A model generated the notes under the pieces. The model worked only from the letters and a program-made list of their open reading frames with translations. It was not told the origin of the DNA and ran no database searches. Both the position numbers and the translations under genes were made by a program. DNA of 64,000 nt. Origin: Cenococcum geophilum 1.58. Taxonomy: Eukaryota; Ascomycota; Dothideomycetes; Gloniales; Gloniaceae. Positions 1 to 13,341 of this stretch are shown here, piece by piece (position 1 is the first letter of the stretch; every line of letters begins with the position of its first letter). Location of the stretch: NCBI GenBank assembly GCA_001692895.1, contig KV748225.1, forward strand, positions 1,116,001 through 1,180,000, read 5' to 3'.

Positions 1-494
1 TCATATGGGATAATTATTTTACCAGAGCATAGGAGATTATTGAATGGTAGCCTAATTAAATGAGACCTTCGGAGATACAAGGAGCCCACCTGTGGTGAGC
101 TCTACGCATGCTCGCGATTCCATGTAGTATTTTCAGAAACTGCGCCCGTGGAGCCGATCCAAAATTTATATCATTAGCATATTCAATCTTAGCCTAGTTT
201 CGCAGTTTTCTAGGATTTCCTCTTCAATGGGGCCATAAATTTATAAGAAATTAAATTCCGAATGCCAAATGCGAAACCCGACCGCTAATACGGCTGTCCA
301 ACATCTGGCATTACTCCCGTAGCCAATTCCAAAATAACTCTGATGCAAAATGCTCGACTTCACCAAATTGTGTTCCATTAGAAGAGCAAATCACATACGC
401 TTAGAAGATAAAAATGAGAAGATCCCGGGGAAGAGTACGGAATGGAAAAAGAACGCCGTGCGATAAACCAAAAATGAATCACTGCGCTATGCCC
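1..494. other. non-coding stretch, no gene seen
   Basis: AT-moderate sequence. I find no convincing reading frame, RNA gene or repeat. It lies beyond the decayed 3' tail of the giant mucin-like gene. Confidence 0.4.
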
Positions 495-1983
495 TTAAAG
501 GCCGAAAATCACCTCCAGATCTTCCCAAATCCTCCCAAATCCTCGCACTCTCTTTTCCCACTCATGTTCCTTACGGGGCTTCTCTATATCTTGATTCCTC
601 CCCACTTTCCCTTTCCCCCTCGTCTTCAACATATCTTTCTGCCCCTCCGGCCCTGCTTTCACCTTCCACTTCTCCGCCGGCATTGGACCCAACATGGCGG
701 TCCAATCCGGACCATTGCTATCAACTACCACCCTCCCATTGTACAAATAGCGCGTGGAATATGGCACACCAACAACATACTCCGTGCCCACATCGGATTT
801 TCGCCACATATATCAATGCACGAATAGACATCGCTCAGAGCATACTCGGCTACCAGCGTACCATCGAAAGTAACGTTACAGCTAGGGAGGTTAGGCGCAC
901 TATATGAGGTCGTGAGGAAAGCACCGGTATAAGAAATGCCGCAGCTAATGGAATAGGTAGCCCCAGTTTTGGCGGTATAGGAAGTCCCATTCGAGCTAGG
1001 GTATGCGGATGGTGTTGATGACGGGCTTGCTAAGCTGGAACTCGAGATGGTGAGGGCAGAGGACGTGGTCGCTGAATCAGTTTAACGCAATTCGCTCCGC
1101 CCCCCAGACATTAGGGTTATCAATAGCTGGACTTATTGTATTCTTCAAGTCGCATTGGAAGATGCCAGGGAATGGAACAGTGTCTGGTGACTCTAGTCGG
1201 TGGTAGGTAACATCAACGCATTCGGGTGTCACAGCACAAAGATCCATGCACTGACCGAAAGTTGTCGTGTAGCCAGGTTCTAAGAAAGTTCCGTCACGAT
1301 CGGTGCCGCATTCTATTTGAAACGCTGTTCCGTCAGTATTGTATAGTACTCCATCGCGTTCGGGACAATCTAAAGCGGCTGGTGTAGCGGACTACTAAAG
1401 AGCCTATCGATATTGGTGTGCTGCTCATCGAAATAATAGTGACTGGTCGGGTTGAAGGAACAATCGCATGTCTAACAATGCAAAGATTTAAAAGCCCAAG
1501 GAAGCAATTTGCCGCGTATACCGTCGACGTCACAACATATGCCGTTAGTGTCGTTGCTGTTGTAGCCGTCGTGGGAGTTGTTGCCATCGTGGCAGTCGTC
1601 GCCGTAGTTGCCGTGGTTATTGTTTAACTCGAGGATGAGCTAGAAGATGAAGTAAATGTAGTCGTGGTCGTGGTTGTGACCGGTATAGTTCCATTCATGG
1701 CAAGTTTCAGACCCACATTGTTGTCATATGCAGTCGTCCCAAAAGAGCTCTTCAGATAACAGCCACCACCTGTCCAAATAGCGTTCACGCAACTAGCCAT
1801 TGCTGCACATGAGGTTGCACATCCTACCGGGCTGCCAGGGTATGTTATGCCGATCTGGGATCCCTGACGGTTAATACCACACTCGACCAAGAAAACTGCC
1901 CCAGTATTCGCAGTGAATGTGGTCCTGTTTGCGGCTGGGCGAGCTATCACAGTCGGAGTTGACGTTGCAGTCGACAAAGTACT
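495..1983 (-). pseudogene. Decayed C-terminal tail of the mucin-like gene: three more PAN/Apple-like modules
   Basis: Directly after the stop of the giant Ser/Thr-rich gene (TAA, 1986-1984) the same frame continues with a fifth six-cysteine module (about 1960-1700: FLVECGI, CATSC, CVNAIW, CYLKSSF) and a Thr/Ser linker. It then meets a second in-frame TAA (1626-1624). A sixth module (about 1395-1080: LDCPERDG, FQIECGTDRDG, CMDLC, CVDVTY, VWGAERIALN) is in another frame. A seventh (about 1010-700: YSISCGISY, CIDIC) is in a third frame and shifts once more near 810. No GT..AG intron I could find joins modules 6 and 7, so frameshifts are likelier than introns there. Modules 5 and 6 might be joined by an unrecognised intron. 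I read this as the former C-terminus, now broken. Poor assembly of low-complexity DNA is the main alternative. Confidence 0.6.
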
Positions 1984-4900
1984 TTAAGTGCTGGATGATA
2001 TTGTGGAAGACGTCATAGGTGCGGCTGTAGATGTTATAGAAGTACCGGTCGTTGTTATAGAAGTGGGGAAATAAGTTGTTGGAACTGCTGTCGTGGTTAT
2101 GGTCGTAGTTGTGTTGAAAAGCTGCCGCGCGCCCCAAATAGCAACGTTGTAATAGATGCTATCAATAGCGTACTTCAAGTAACAGGGGCCTTGTGGTGAA
2201 CCAACGACCCATGATACGTCGACACACGGGGATGTGTTTGCACAGAGGTTAATGCACGTATCTAGGCTGTTGACGTAAACTGGCATGTTTGGTAAGTTTC
2301 CACCACCTCGATCAAAGCCGCATTCCACATAATAACTAAGGTTGTTGTTTGCAGTAAAAATAGTATTGTTTGCAGTTGGGCATGAGAGAGTCGCCGCAGT
2401 AGACGTGCTGGATGACGTAGATGAGGTTGCCGTGGCTGTGGTAGTTGTTGTCGGAAAAAGTTTTATAGCACCCCATATGCCAATGTTTGAGCCGCCTGGA
2501 AGGCTTATGGCACTGTGCAGGAAGCACGTGCCGGTGGCGCCAGGCACGATTGTGTATGCCCATGAAATAGCTTGACAACCAGGGGTATTTTCACAGGTAT
2601 TCATGCATCCAGTCAAGTTATACTCTGCGGTTGCTGAGAGGTCGTTTCCGCCATGATCAACGTAGCATTGCACTTGGAATTGGTCTCCATTCGGATAAGT
2701 GATGATGGTACCATTTGAACTAGGGCATGATAGAGTTGAAGCAGTAGCGTTAGCGGTAACAGTAGTGGTAGCGGAAGAACTGGTCGAAGTTGTAGATGTT
2801 GTTGTGGGCGTTGAGGTCGTAGTTAGATATGAGCTAGAGCTTGATGATGGAGATGTTATACTTGTAGCTGGCGTTGAAGACAAAATTGAAGAACCTCCTG
2901 ACGAGGACGATATCCCGAACGAGGAAGATGTTGTAGAGTTTCTTGATGAGGAGAGTGTCGTAGAGTTCATGACGGAAGATGGGCTTGAGGGGCCAGTGAG
3001 AGTCGCGGACGAAGATACGCTAGACGAACTATTTATGGTCAAGGACCCGACTATTGAAATTAATTGGGTAGTTGTGGGAGAGCTGGAGCTAGAAGTTATG
3101 TTGGATATAACTGTACTAGAGCTGGTAGAGTAGGTAGAAGTTGATGATGAAGAGGTGAACGGTTGGGTGGTTAGCGTGGCAGCAGTCGAGAAAGATGCGA
3201 TACTCCCCACAGATAATGAGCTGGATGATGCAGAACTGGATAAAGAGCTGCTGGTGGGAGCTGTACCGGCATTCGGTGACGAAGAGCTGCGGGAGAGACT
3301 CGCTGATGTACTTGCAAATGGCACGGCACTACTTTGGGATGATGTAGTGCTGGGCACTGTCGTAGCTGGAGATGAAGAAGAAGAGTTCATAGAGCTTGTT
3401 GAAGCTATACTAGAAGTGAATATTATGGAGCTGGAGAAATTTGAAACAGTCCCAACACTAGACGATAAGATGCTGCTTGATGGCGATGCAAAGCTAGTCG
3501 ACGATAATGACGATGACGACGACGATAAACTGCTATTTGATGAAGTGACTGCTATACTGGATGTTAATGAACTCGAAGTTGAAGAGGCAGTTACAGAAAA
3601 TCCAGTTGAGGTAGAGCCACTGGCTCTCAGTGGTAAAGAGTTGGTACTTGGCGAGCTTGTCGAAGAGGAGGATATCAGGGAGGTTTGAGCGGTTGAACTT
3701 GAGGATGTTGTCGGCATCGTTATTGTGATTTGGCTCGAAGACGATGTCGTAGGGGTAGTGGAGGTAGTAGAGACGCTAGAAGATGTGCTACTAGAGCTTG
3801 TGACACTTGCGCTTGAAGAAATTTGCGTTGACGATATAGAGGTAGAAAGACTTGTTGATGAGGTAGAAGTAAAAGATGATGAATTAACGGATACGGTGGT
3901 GGAAGGTGAGAAAGATGAAGATAGAGTAGGTGATATGCTGACAGAACTCTGAGACAGCGTGCTCGAAAGTGCAGTACTTGAGGTTAGCGTGCTTGAACTT
4001 GAGGCATTTCTACTTGTGCTTGATTCAGCGCTTGAACTCGATGACACACTAGAGCTTGAACTGGATAGAGAGGTCTGGAGCAATGAAGTTGGTGTGGTAG
4101 CAAAAGATTGAGACGGCGTGGTAGACGTTGCTGTATTCGATGACCAAGTATTCGAGCCGGTTGAAGCGTTCGTGCCCGGTGTGATATTTGAGCTTGTTAG
4201 TATACTTGAACTTTGAGAGGATGAGTTCAGCGCACTCGTAGGTGATGGAGTTAACATGCTCGAAGCCGTTATACTCGACGACAGCACACTTGAACTTGTA
4301 CTCATACTCGCACCGGATACACTGGATACACTAGTTGTACTTGAACTTGACGAGCCTGAGATTAGATAACTTGAGCTTGATGTACTGCTAGAACTTGATA
4401 CGGAAGTTGAATTTGAAGCAGTCGTACTTGATGAAATGCTCGATAAAGTTGTCGAAGAGCTTTGGGATGATGTGCTTGTTGTACTATTAGTGGATCGAGG
4501 AGATGTGATGGGAGTCGTCATATTTGATGTGAACGTGCTTAGACTTGCAGAAGTGCTAAATGTCTGTACACTTGAGCCTGTTGAAGTACTTGTGCTCAGA
4601 GAACCCGTACTCGAAGAACTTGAACTTGAAGGAGCCGTACTTAATGAACTTGAAATTGGAGAATTCGTGCTTAAGGCAAAGCTTGAACTCGTCATAGTGC
4701 TTGGAGTCAATGTAACACTTGAGCTCGAAGGGCTTGAGTTTGGAGAACTTGTGCTCGGGGAAATTGAATTCAGAGAGCTTGAATTTAGAGAACTTGAGCT
4801 AGATATACTAATTGAACTTAAACTTTGGCTCTGTGAAGTGCTTGAGCTCGTCGAAGTACTTGCGCTTGATGCAGCATTTGAGCTAGATGAACTTATGCTC

Positions 4901-7900
4901 AATGTTGTAGCTGGATTGGAAGAATTAGAACTTGAAATGCTCGTGCTTGTAGAGGCCGTACCCGATACATTGCTTGGGCTTGAAGAATTTGTGTATAATG
5001 TACTGCTTGAGCGGCTTGAAGGACTACTTGGGCCGAGCGTTGACGTGCTCGAAGTAGAAGTCACAAAAGAGCTCTGAGGCGGTTGGATTGAAGTGCTGCT
5101 CGAGGCAGGCGACGATGTGGAGCTCGACGGTGAGCTACTTGTAGCCCCACTTGTTGCAATTGATGCTGTAGATGACGAGGAAGAGTTAATTGTACTCGAA
5201 CTTAGCACAGCTGAAGAAGATAATGAGCTTGATGAAGAGCTCGCTGTAGCGCTGCTCGTAGACAAGACCGATGGGCTGCTTAAAGAAGCCGATATAAAGC
5301 TGGTTGTACTATTTGCTGTGGAGACACTCGAACTGATCGTGCTTGACCCGCTAGAGCTAGTTGATGTTGAGGTTGTAATGGCCACGCTAGATGCAGCTGG
5401 AGACGAAAACGAACTTGATGAAGCGTCTGTCTGGGAAGTGCTCGTGGATGATGTTACTAAGCTACTTGTAGGCGAGGTTATCGAACTACTTATAGACGAA
5501 GCGGCCGAGCTACTTGTAAATGAGACGGTTGCGCTGCTTGAAGGGGTTGAAGTAGAACTCTGCCTGGCCGTAGAGCTATTGCTCAATACTGAAGCAGAGC
5601 TAATTGATGACAGAACTGTTGTACTCGAATATGTCGTGGTATTTAATGAACTAGAATGCGCTGTGCTTGATGAGCTCGATCCGGTACTAGTAGATTGTAA
5701 AGTGGTGGCGCTAGTATTTGTAGCAAACGAGGAGCTAGTAGACGCTGATACTCTGAAGCTGCTGCTAGTTAAAATCGATGTCGAGTTACTGAAAGATGGC
5801 ACCATTGTGCTGCTAGTAAATAATGTCCCAGTTGAATATGTGGACGACGTTGATGTAAAAGAGCTGCTTGCTATGGAAAGCATTGAGTTGCTCGCGGATG
5901 AGCTTGTCAGCATGGTTGATGATGACCCTCCCGAAGTAGATACAAATGTTGACGTTATGGAAGTTCTAGTGCTTGTTGAGATCGTAGTTGGCACAATTGA
6001 CGAACTGGCCAACGAATATGTGGTAGAGCTTCCCGTTGAAGAAGATAGTGACCAAGATCCAGTACTAATGGCGCCTGACGATGTGGAAATCGAAGAAGGC
6101 ACCATCGATGTGCTTGTGGAGGTGCCTAGCGTGTTACTTGTGGATGAGGCTGGTGTGGTGGACGTGTAGCTCGTATTCGAACTACTAGTCGTAGAGGCTC
6201 CGGAGGGGCTAGGAACAGAATTCGAAGTACTGGATGACGCAGTACTAGGAGTAGTTGAAGTGAAAGCGGAACTGCTTGAACTCGAGGAGACCAGATTACT
6301 TGAGGTAGATGAAGTCCCAACATAACTACTTGACGAACTAAAGCTACTCGAGGACGCGCCAGTACTACTTGGGGATGAACCAACACTGCTTGTCAATCTA
6401 ACGCTGTTTGTAGAAGATGCCGATCCACTTGTACTCGACAGACTGTTTGTGGACAAGCTGCTTGATGAGGACATAGTTGAGGATGAAATTGTGCTGCTCC
6501 CTCCGCTGCCTGTTGATGAAACCGTGCTAGAGTAAACAGTAGTGGAAGACGATATTGAAGGCCCATCCGAAGATGACGTACCGCTTGCCACCCCGCTGCT
6601 GGTAGACATGCTGGGGAACATGGTAGAGCTGCTTGTGGAAGGTGTTCCAGCTCCGCTTGTCAGTGATGAGGAGCTAGAAATGTTAATGCTAGAAGGGCTA
6701 GAACTGCCCGATGGGGAGGTCAAAGCGGTAGTTGATGACGGCAAGCTTTCTGTAGTAGTTAAAGATGTCGAGATCAAGCTGCTAGTTGAAGAGCTGCCTG
6801 ACGAGGAGGTCACAGTTGTAGATGGCGTAAATGTAGCTGCGGCTATACTACCTGAGGAGGTCGAAGAAGAACTGCTTGCTGAGGATAAAGTGCTCCCTGA
6901 GAATAGGCTGCTTAGTGATGATGCTGGGCCGCTTTGTGTTGAAGTCGAGGGAGAGCTTGTAGAAGTTGTGATCATGTTGCTTATTGAAGATGACTCAATC
7001 CTGGTTGTTAAGTTACTACTCGTTGATAACGTTAAACTGCTGCTTGAGGAGGATATCGTAGAACCACTTCCAGCTGATGTATACGAGGTCCCGCTCGCTG
7101 TAGCAGTAGCAGAGCTACTGCTTGTGGGAGAAATCGTGGAGCTTCCATTTGTCAATGGAGTGGAACCGCTGGGCGATGTAGAAAGAGAAGTTGAAGTAGA
7201 GGTAAAGTTGCTGGAGCTGTTCGTAGGGAAGCTGAGCCGCAGTGCTCCACATACATTGGTCGAAGACAGCTGTGCGCCTAGTCCTTTCTTGAGATAACAA
7301 GCTTGGGGGCCAAACTGATACGACAAGTTGACGCATGCTGGATTCGTTGCGCAGTTCATTATACACTGGTCATATGGGATCACGCTATAGTTTATGAGAT
7401 CGCTATCCGTGTAGTCAATCCCACATTGGACCATGAAGCTATGTCCAGAGTTCACAACAATGGTGTTATTGGCATATCCGCAACATGTTACAGGTGAAGC
7501 AGTTGGAGTTGAGCTAGTACGTGTACCAGTTGTTGAAGATGCTGTGATGAGTATAGTTGAGGAGCTATTTGTTAATAGAAGCGAAGAGCTTGACGAAAGG
7601 CTGGATATAGAGGACGCTGATGTCAACAAGGCCAATGTTGAAGAACTGGGTGCCGAAGAGATTGAAGCTGTAGTCATAACGGTGCTTGAGGTAATAGAAC
7701 TTCTAATACCGATGGGGGAACTACTAGAGCCGTTGTTGGCAGTAGTAGATATCGAAGGACTGGCGGAAGAGCTGCTTAGGATTGTCATAGTACCTACAGA
7801 TGTTAAAGCTGTTGGTGAAAACGAGACGGAAGACGCCGAGTTTGAGGACTGTGAAGATGAAGTAGTTATAGAAGCAGATGACATGCTAGAAATAGTGGCG

Positions 7901-10900
7901 GATGAATTGGTCGAAGCCAACGATGAAGAAGTAAACCTTGAGCTGCTTGTTGACCCTGATACAATACTTGTATTTCCCTGCAAGCTGCTTGGCGCTGAAG
8001 AACCGCTAGAGCGAAGAGAGTTTAAAACGGTGGAGCTGGTTGTTACACTCGGAGAGCTGACGCGGCTTGGAAGCGCACTAGAGGTTGAAGAAGTAGGGCT
8101 AATTATGGAAGAACTGCTGGAAGTTGATAATCCAGAAGAATTTGGACTAGTTGCTGTCAGGCTCGCGGTACTGGTCCCATGAGAGCCCCCGCTTGTACTT
8201 GAAGTTTGACTAGAAGAGCTTGAGGATGTGGTTAAAGAAGTTGCTTGAGTGTTTGAAGCGCTAGAACTCGAGAAGGGAATTGTAGTTGAAGACTGAGATG
8301 TGGTCGGCATTGATGTGGAAGAGCTCGAGCTGCTTGTGGATAAGGTTGAGCTTGTGATTCCAGAACTTGATGGAGAGTATCCAGAGCTCCGTAAAAAAGA
8401 AAAACTCGATGACGATGACCTAGTGGAACTTTGAGTAGTACTTGTAGACCCTGGCGAAGACGAGCTGCTAGTAGTGGAGGCTGAGGAGAACGTATCAGAG
8501 GACGGTGTAATGCTAGATGAAGGAGAGGACGTTAAGGTATTGATAATTGAGGAGCTTGCGCTTGAAGTAGTGATTGTTGGCTGTGATGTACTAGAACTTG
8601 AAGAGGGCCCAGACGTCGTACTCGGAGGCGTCATAGAACTCAAAGAGGACCAAATTGTAGAGCTTAAAGTGGGCATCGGCGATGACGAATAGCTACTGCT
8701 TGAAGCTGTCGTGGAAATGCTTAATGCTGTTGTACCTGAGATCCTTGTAATGGATGTTCCAGTATTTGAAATCAACCCTGAAGAACTGGCTAAGCTTGAA
8801 GAACTTGATGCTCCAGCGAGTATGTTAGAAGTTGAAGTTAATCCAGGCGTTGTAGATGAAAACGTAATAAAGCTGGCCGATGAGCCACTTGATGTAGTGG
8901 CCATTGAAGAGGTAGAAGGTATCAAACTGCCTACACTCGTAGGAGTAGATGGGACACCAGACGAGAAACTAGATCCTGGATTGGTTGAAGATAAGAGCCA
9001 AGAGCTCGAACTCGATATTGGCGTGATAGAAAATGTGTTAAAGGATGGAGTTATAGTTAAGACAGAGGCTAGCTGGCTAGAAGATGGACTCGAAGTTACT
9101 CCAGGCGTTGTTGAGAATGGGCTACTAGACATTTGATTAAATGTAGATGTGTTCGAGATCGTGCTTAAACTTTGCCCGCTAGAAATAGTGGAAAAGGAAA
9201 CAGACCATCCAAAGCTTGTTCTAGAAATGCTTGTCATCGATGTAGAAGAAGTTGAGCTAGATGGAGTTGCCATAGATGTTGATGAGGGATTGCTGGATGC
9301 CGAGATGGATCCTGAACTAGTAGGGTTTACAATGGAAGAAGTCGAAGTCGACGAGATACTTCCATTTGATAGTGATGATGTACTTGCAGTTGAGCTGGGT
9401 CCAGTTAAATAGATGGAAGTGGTAAGAGAGCTCGAGGCTCCACTATTCGTTGAAGAATAGATGGAGCTTATAGTAGAGCTTGGGATATTTACAATAGTCG
9501 TGGCCGAGATGGAGCTCATGCTTGTTGCTGAGCTAGAAGGCGACATTGTGCCTGTCAGTGTTAAGGTAGTTGTAGGCCATAGTCTGTATGCAGCCCAGAG
9601 TCCAGGATTAGGTGTGCCTCTTGATATAGGATTCGTGCTTGCATCTTTAAACAGTTGACAAACGCCAAACCCATCTTGGGGCATGTAGGTTACGTAAATG
9701 CAAGGAGGGTGGGCATCGCAAAAGTTAATGCAATCATTTAAGGTTGGTGATAATTGAGGAGAGAGTAAACCTGAATCTCGACGGTTGAACCGATTAGTCC
9801 CAGGTGCATTTCGTTTCATGAGGATTACTCCGCCATAACTCAGACCACAAGACACGAAGAATGCATCCGCACTGGGAGGGTAATATATGGTGTTATTTGA
9901 CGCTGGACAAGTAAGAATTGTAGGTGATGTTGCGGATCCGGAGGATGAAGACGTTTCTGAGCTGGAGGATTGCTGAGTTGCTGATCTTGTTATCGATCCA
10001 GGCGATTGTTGCATGCTGGAAGTTGATGATCCGAGAGATGGAGACGTGGTGGGTGTGGTTTGTGAGGGAACCGTGCTTGAGTTGATTCCAGAACTGGTCG
10101 AGCTCGACGTTCCCGCCGTTATTGTTGTGCTAGGAGCGGCCCGGGATGAACTAGACGCCGTGGAAATTGATCCACTAGTGTTCGAAGTTGTCGGTATGGA
10201 CACTGACCCTGATGTGCTTGTGGTTACGCTCGTGCTAGGGCTAATTCCTGATGGGTTGGTGCTCGAAAAAGTAGTTGAAGAGGTGCTTATGGAGGTTTGT
10301 CCCGAAATGCTAGTAGGACTCAAAATACCACTTTGTGATGTGACCACATTGTTCTGTGAACTCCCTCCAGTCGTGCTACCCCCCGAACTAACTGCTGTAG
10401 TCATTGAGCTTGATATTCCGCTCCGGGAAATCGAAGTGGAGGCCGTTTGCAATGATGAGCTGCTAGAATTTGACATAGTGGTTTGTGAGGATGAACTAAT
10501 GCTAGATTCTGATGTGAGGCTGCTGGATCCTGTTCCAGCGGATATGGAAGCAGTTTTAGTTGTCTGCACAGTAGTACTAGCAGAGATTTGTGTTGAAGCA
10601 ATAGTGGAGCTTGAAACTCTAGTCCAAGTCGAACTAGAGATTGCAGGAATTGAGTTTGTAGTCGAGCTTCCTGTCCCACCCGAAGTAGATTGAGATATGT
10701 TGCCAGTGCCCTGCGCAGTGCTAGAACTAGTAGAAGGGGTTCCTACCCAAGGGCCATTCGAAGTTGAAGCCGAGCTAGACATTCCACTACCAAGAGTGGC
10801 AGGTGACGACCCAGAATTCGTTCCTAGGGCTGAATTTGATTGCGTTCGATTCGATATTACACTTGAAATTGACCCTGTACTAGAGATAGGCGAAGACTGG

Positions 10901-12026
10901 CCATTAAACCCGCTTGTTATTGAGCCTGATGTTGAGATTCCTGTAATAGAGGATATGATTGAAAAGTTCCCGGAATTCTGCTGTGAACTGGAGCTTGATT
11001 GCGCCGTAAGGGACCCTGAAGTTGAAGCCTGCAGTCTAGGGAGAGAAGTAGACGATGGGAATGTAAATGTGGCGGATGAAGTTGCTAAGCCAGATCTACC
11101 ACTTCCAGAGCTGCTGGTAACAGTCTGGTTGCCATTAGTTCCGCTAGAAATCTGCAGAGTAGGGGATGAATTCGGAGGTAGAACACTGGAGTTGGTACTT
11201 CGAGCTGTTGAAGACACGGAAGAAATTGTAGAACCCTTATTAGAGTTTGTACTAGAGGTTTGGGAGGTTGGAGGTGGTCCTAGAAGTGATCCTGTAGAAA
11301 CTATGCGGGTGGAAATACCACCTGACACGCTGGATGTCTGCATAGCTCTCAGACTAGACGAAATCGAAGTCATTAAAGCTGTAGTAGTCCCTGTCGCGCT
11401 ACGAGTTACGATTGTGATACCTGTGGATGAACTCGCGCCCGACAATGTAGGCGCAGTCGCCAGAGAGGGCGACCCCGAAGGTACTGTGACATTGTAGGCG
11501 ATTGTGGGACTCGATATAGCTGAGAAAGAGATAGCTGATGAGAATATCGTTGTTGAGCCACTTGGGCTTTTACCAGTAGTTGGAGGGGAATAGCGCGAGC
11601 TTCTTGTAGCCGATGATTCGGAGTATATATGTGACGGAACAGACGGAATATTCCTTGAAGTGCATGGCGATATAGTCGCGGAACGCACGGAGCGTATGGA
11701 AGCCGAACCAGTTTGCACTATAATGGATGATTTAGTAGTCAAGGGTGTATAACCACTTACAGGGGCGAGTGAATTTGTTGAGGTTGTTAATGAAAGAGGA
11801 AGAACATTCGAAGGCAATGTAGAACCGGGAGGGAGGCTGGAATAGTATTCAGGTGGATAAACCGTCACGGTTACTGGAGCATGGCAATAACCTAGAGGTG
11901 TTGTCAAGTTAGCGCTTCTGATTAAAGTTTAAAACTCTTTCAACTTCGAAAGACGCATCTTATCTGTTACTGACCCGTTTCACCTGCGTAAACAAGCCCA
12001 AAAAAGTACAGCAAGGCTGCCGCATA
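1984..12026 (-). CDS. Giant secreted Ser/Thr-rich mucin-like protein with PAN/Apple-like modules
   Basis: An uninterrupted frame of more than 9.9 kb, about 3,316 residues, overwhelmingly Ser, Thr, Gly, Asn and Pro: a dense O-glycosylation target, as in fungal cell-wall or adhesive mucins. Four folded islands break the low complexity, at about residues 669-779, 1479-1571, 3067-3162 and 3182-3274. Each has six cysteines in a PAN/Apple-like order (for example TCPASNN, FVSCGLS, CINFC, PCIYVTY, CQLF). Other linkers are pure Ser/Thr. The long frame has no signal peptide of its own. A short 5' exon, ATG at 12026 to 11984, with an intron at 11983-11892 (GTGAAA..CTAAC..CTAG), would add a hydrophobic start (CCTFFGLVYA) in phase. 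An alternative ATG at 12042 needs a weaker GTTTAC donor. No C-terminal GPI signal is visible before the stop at 1984-1986, consistent with a truncated product. Ser codons are mixed, so the DNA is not a perfect tandem repeat. The exact ligand or role is unknown. Confidence 0.8.
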
Positions 12027-13341
12027 TGTCGTTCTTTTCATGATTCCAACGTACCAAAGCTCTCAGAATTAGCAGTGAACACTAACACACAGACCTTAAG
12101 CTTTGGAAATCTAGATGCGATGGGGCCGCTCGTTAGCTCGTAGATGTGAGTTTCCTGAGCGATAGGTAGGGTTAAAAGTATGCGCCGGGGGACGAAGCAA
12201 ATTGCTGGAATGTACGCCAAATACGTGTGCCAACAACAACATGCCTTTCCTGAGACTTGCCCATTTCCCAGGCATTTGGGTAAACAGGCTTTGAAAGTTG
12301 GATGGACCTCGCAATAGAAATCGTCTTTATGCTTGAGTTTTCCATCCCGCCCTGCCACGTTGGCTCTCCAGCAGCCATACTTGGCATTCTTCCGTACACA
12401 GAAAAAAGAGGAGGAAATTCGTCAAGACAGCACTATACGGCTTTCTACATCTCTATTGCCTAAGAATTGCCCTAAAAAGTAACATTAACATATGGCCATC
12501 GTCGGAATGCCTGTTAGCGATGCTCTGCATCCAAAAGAGCCTTTCTTTGATCTGTATATAGTTACTAGGGTGTAAGTGTGACAGGAAATGAAGAGTAACT
12601 TCTAAATAAGAGTTCCAGCCACTTATTTTCTTCGATCGACATGCCATGACCTAAGCAAGGGGAAAATATGTGCGTGGAAGGGTAAATGGTCACGAGCTAA
12701 TTAACCGTCTCAGAAGACTAGAAGCTTAGAGCTTTAAAAAAAGGGGTAGAGGTATTTTTCTTAATAGGTAGGCGCATAATCGTATACAAAAAATAGAATG
12801 AATTTTCAACGACTGGATGCCAATACCTTTTCGATAGAAATAGTCCCCTGATTGGAAGAACATATGACAGCGCTAGAGAGCCTACATGTAATACTAAGCA
12901 TTGCGACATTCATGCACAAAACTCCCAAAAAATATACCGGCTGACGAGTACTGTGACATTAATGTACGATTGACTCTGATATTAAAGGCCATGCCCTAAA
13001 AACTAGGCCTACAGAGGCGATGCTCTACTAGACAAATCATAAGGCATTACGTACTCAAGGATCGCCTTCTCTAGAGGTATATCGGGCTTGTAGATGATAT
13101 TCGCGGGTTTCCAGAAATAGGATCCTAGGGTTGGTAAACAAGGGGCAGGTGTTGAGGAGGCTGCGGAGTCTTTGAGCCTCCGCCAAGACTCTATTTCAAC
13201 GCCACTTCGGACGTGGGGCAGATTTCAAATCACCACCAAAACTCACCATCGCAAGCATGCAAGCGCAGAAATCCTCTCAGACGCGCCGTCTCTGCTTCGC
13301 ATCGAAAAGTGCTGAGTCTAGACTAAGACAGGAGCTTCACG
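12027..13341. other. intergenic region between divergent genes
   Basis: Upstream region shared by the minus-strand mucin-like gene and plus-strand cfd1. Small frames here (up to about 100 codons) show no recognisable domain or coding bias. The last 140 bases before cfd1 are pyrimidine- and CA-rich, as in many fungal leaders. Confidence 0.4.

Noticed and set aside
2699..11497. Long plus-strand frames (up to 358 codons) opposite the mucin-like gene, rich in Leu, Glu, Val and Asp
   Set aside because: They are the complement of Ser/Thr codons (TCN and AGY read backwards as GA/CT-rich codons), low in complexity, with no domain. They are shadows of the minus-strand gene.
12038..12358. 106-codon minus-strand frame upstream of the mucin-like gene
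   Set aside because: Cys-rich at first sight, but overlapping frames in the other phases are equally open and no domain or signal is seen. More likely the promoter or leader.
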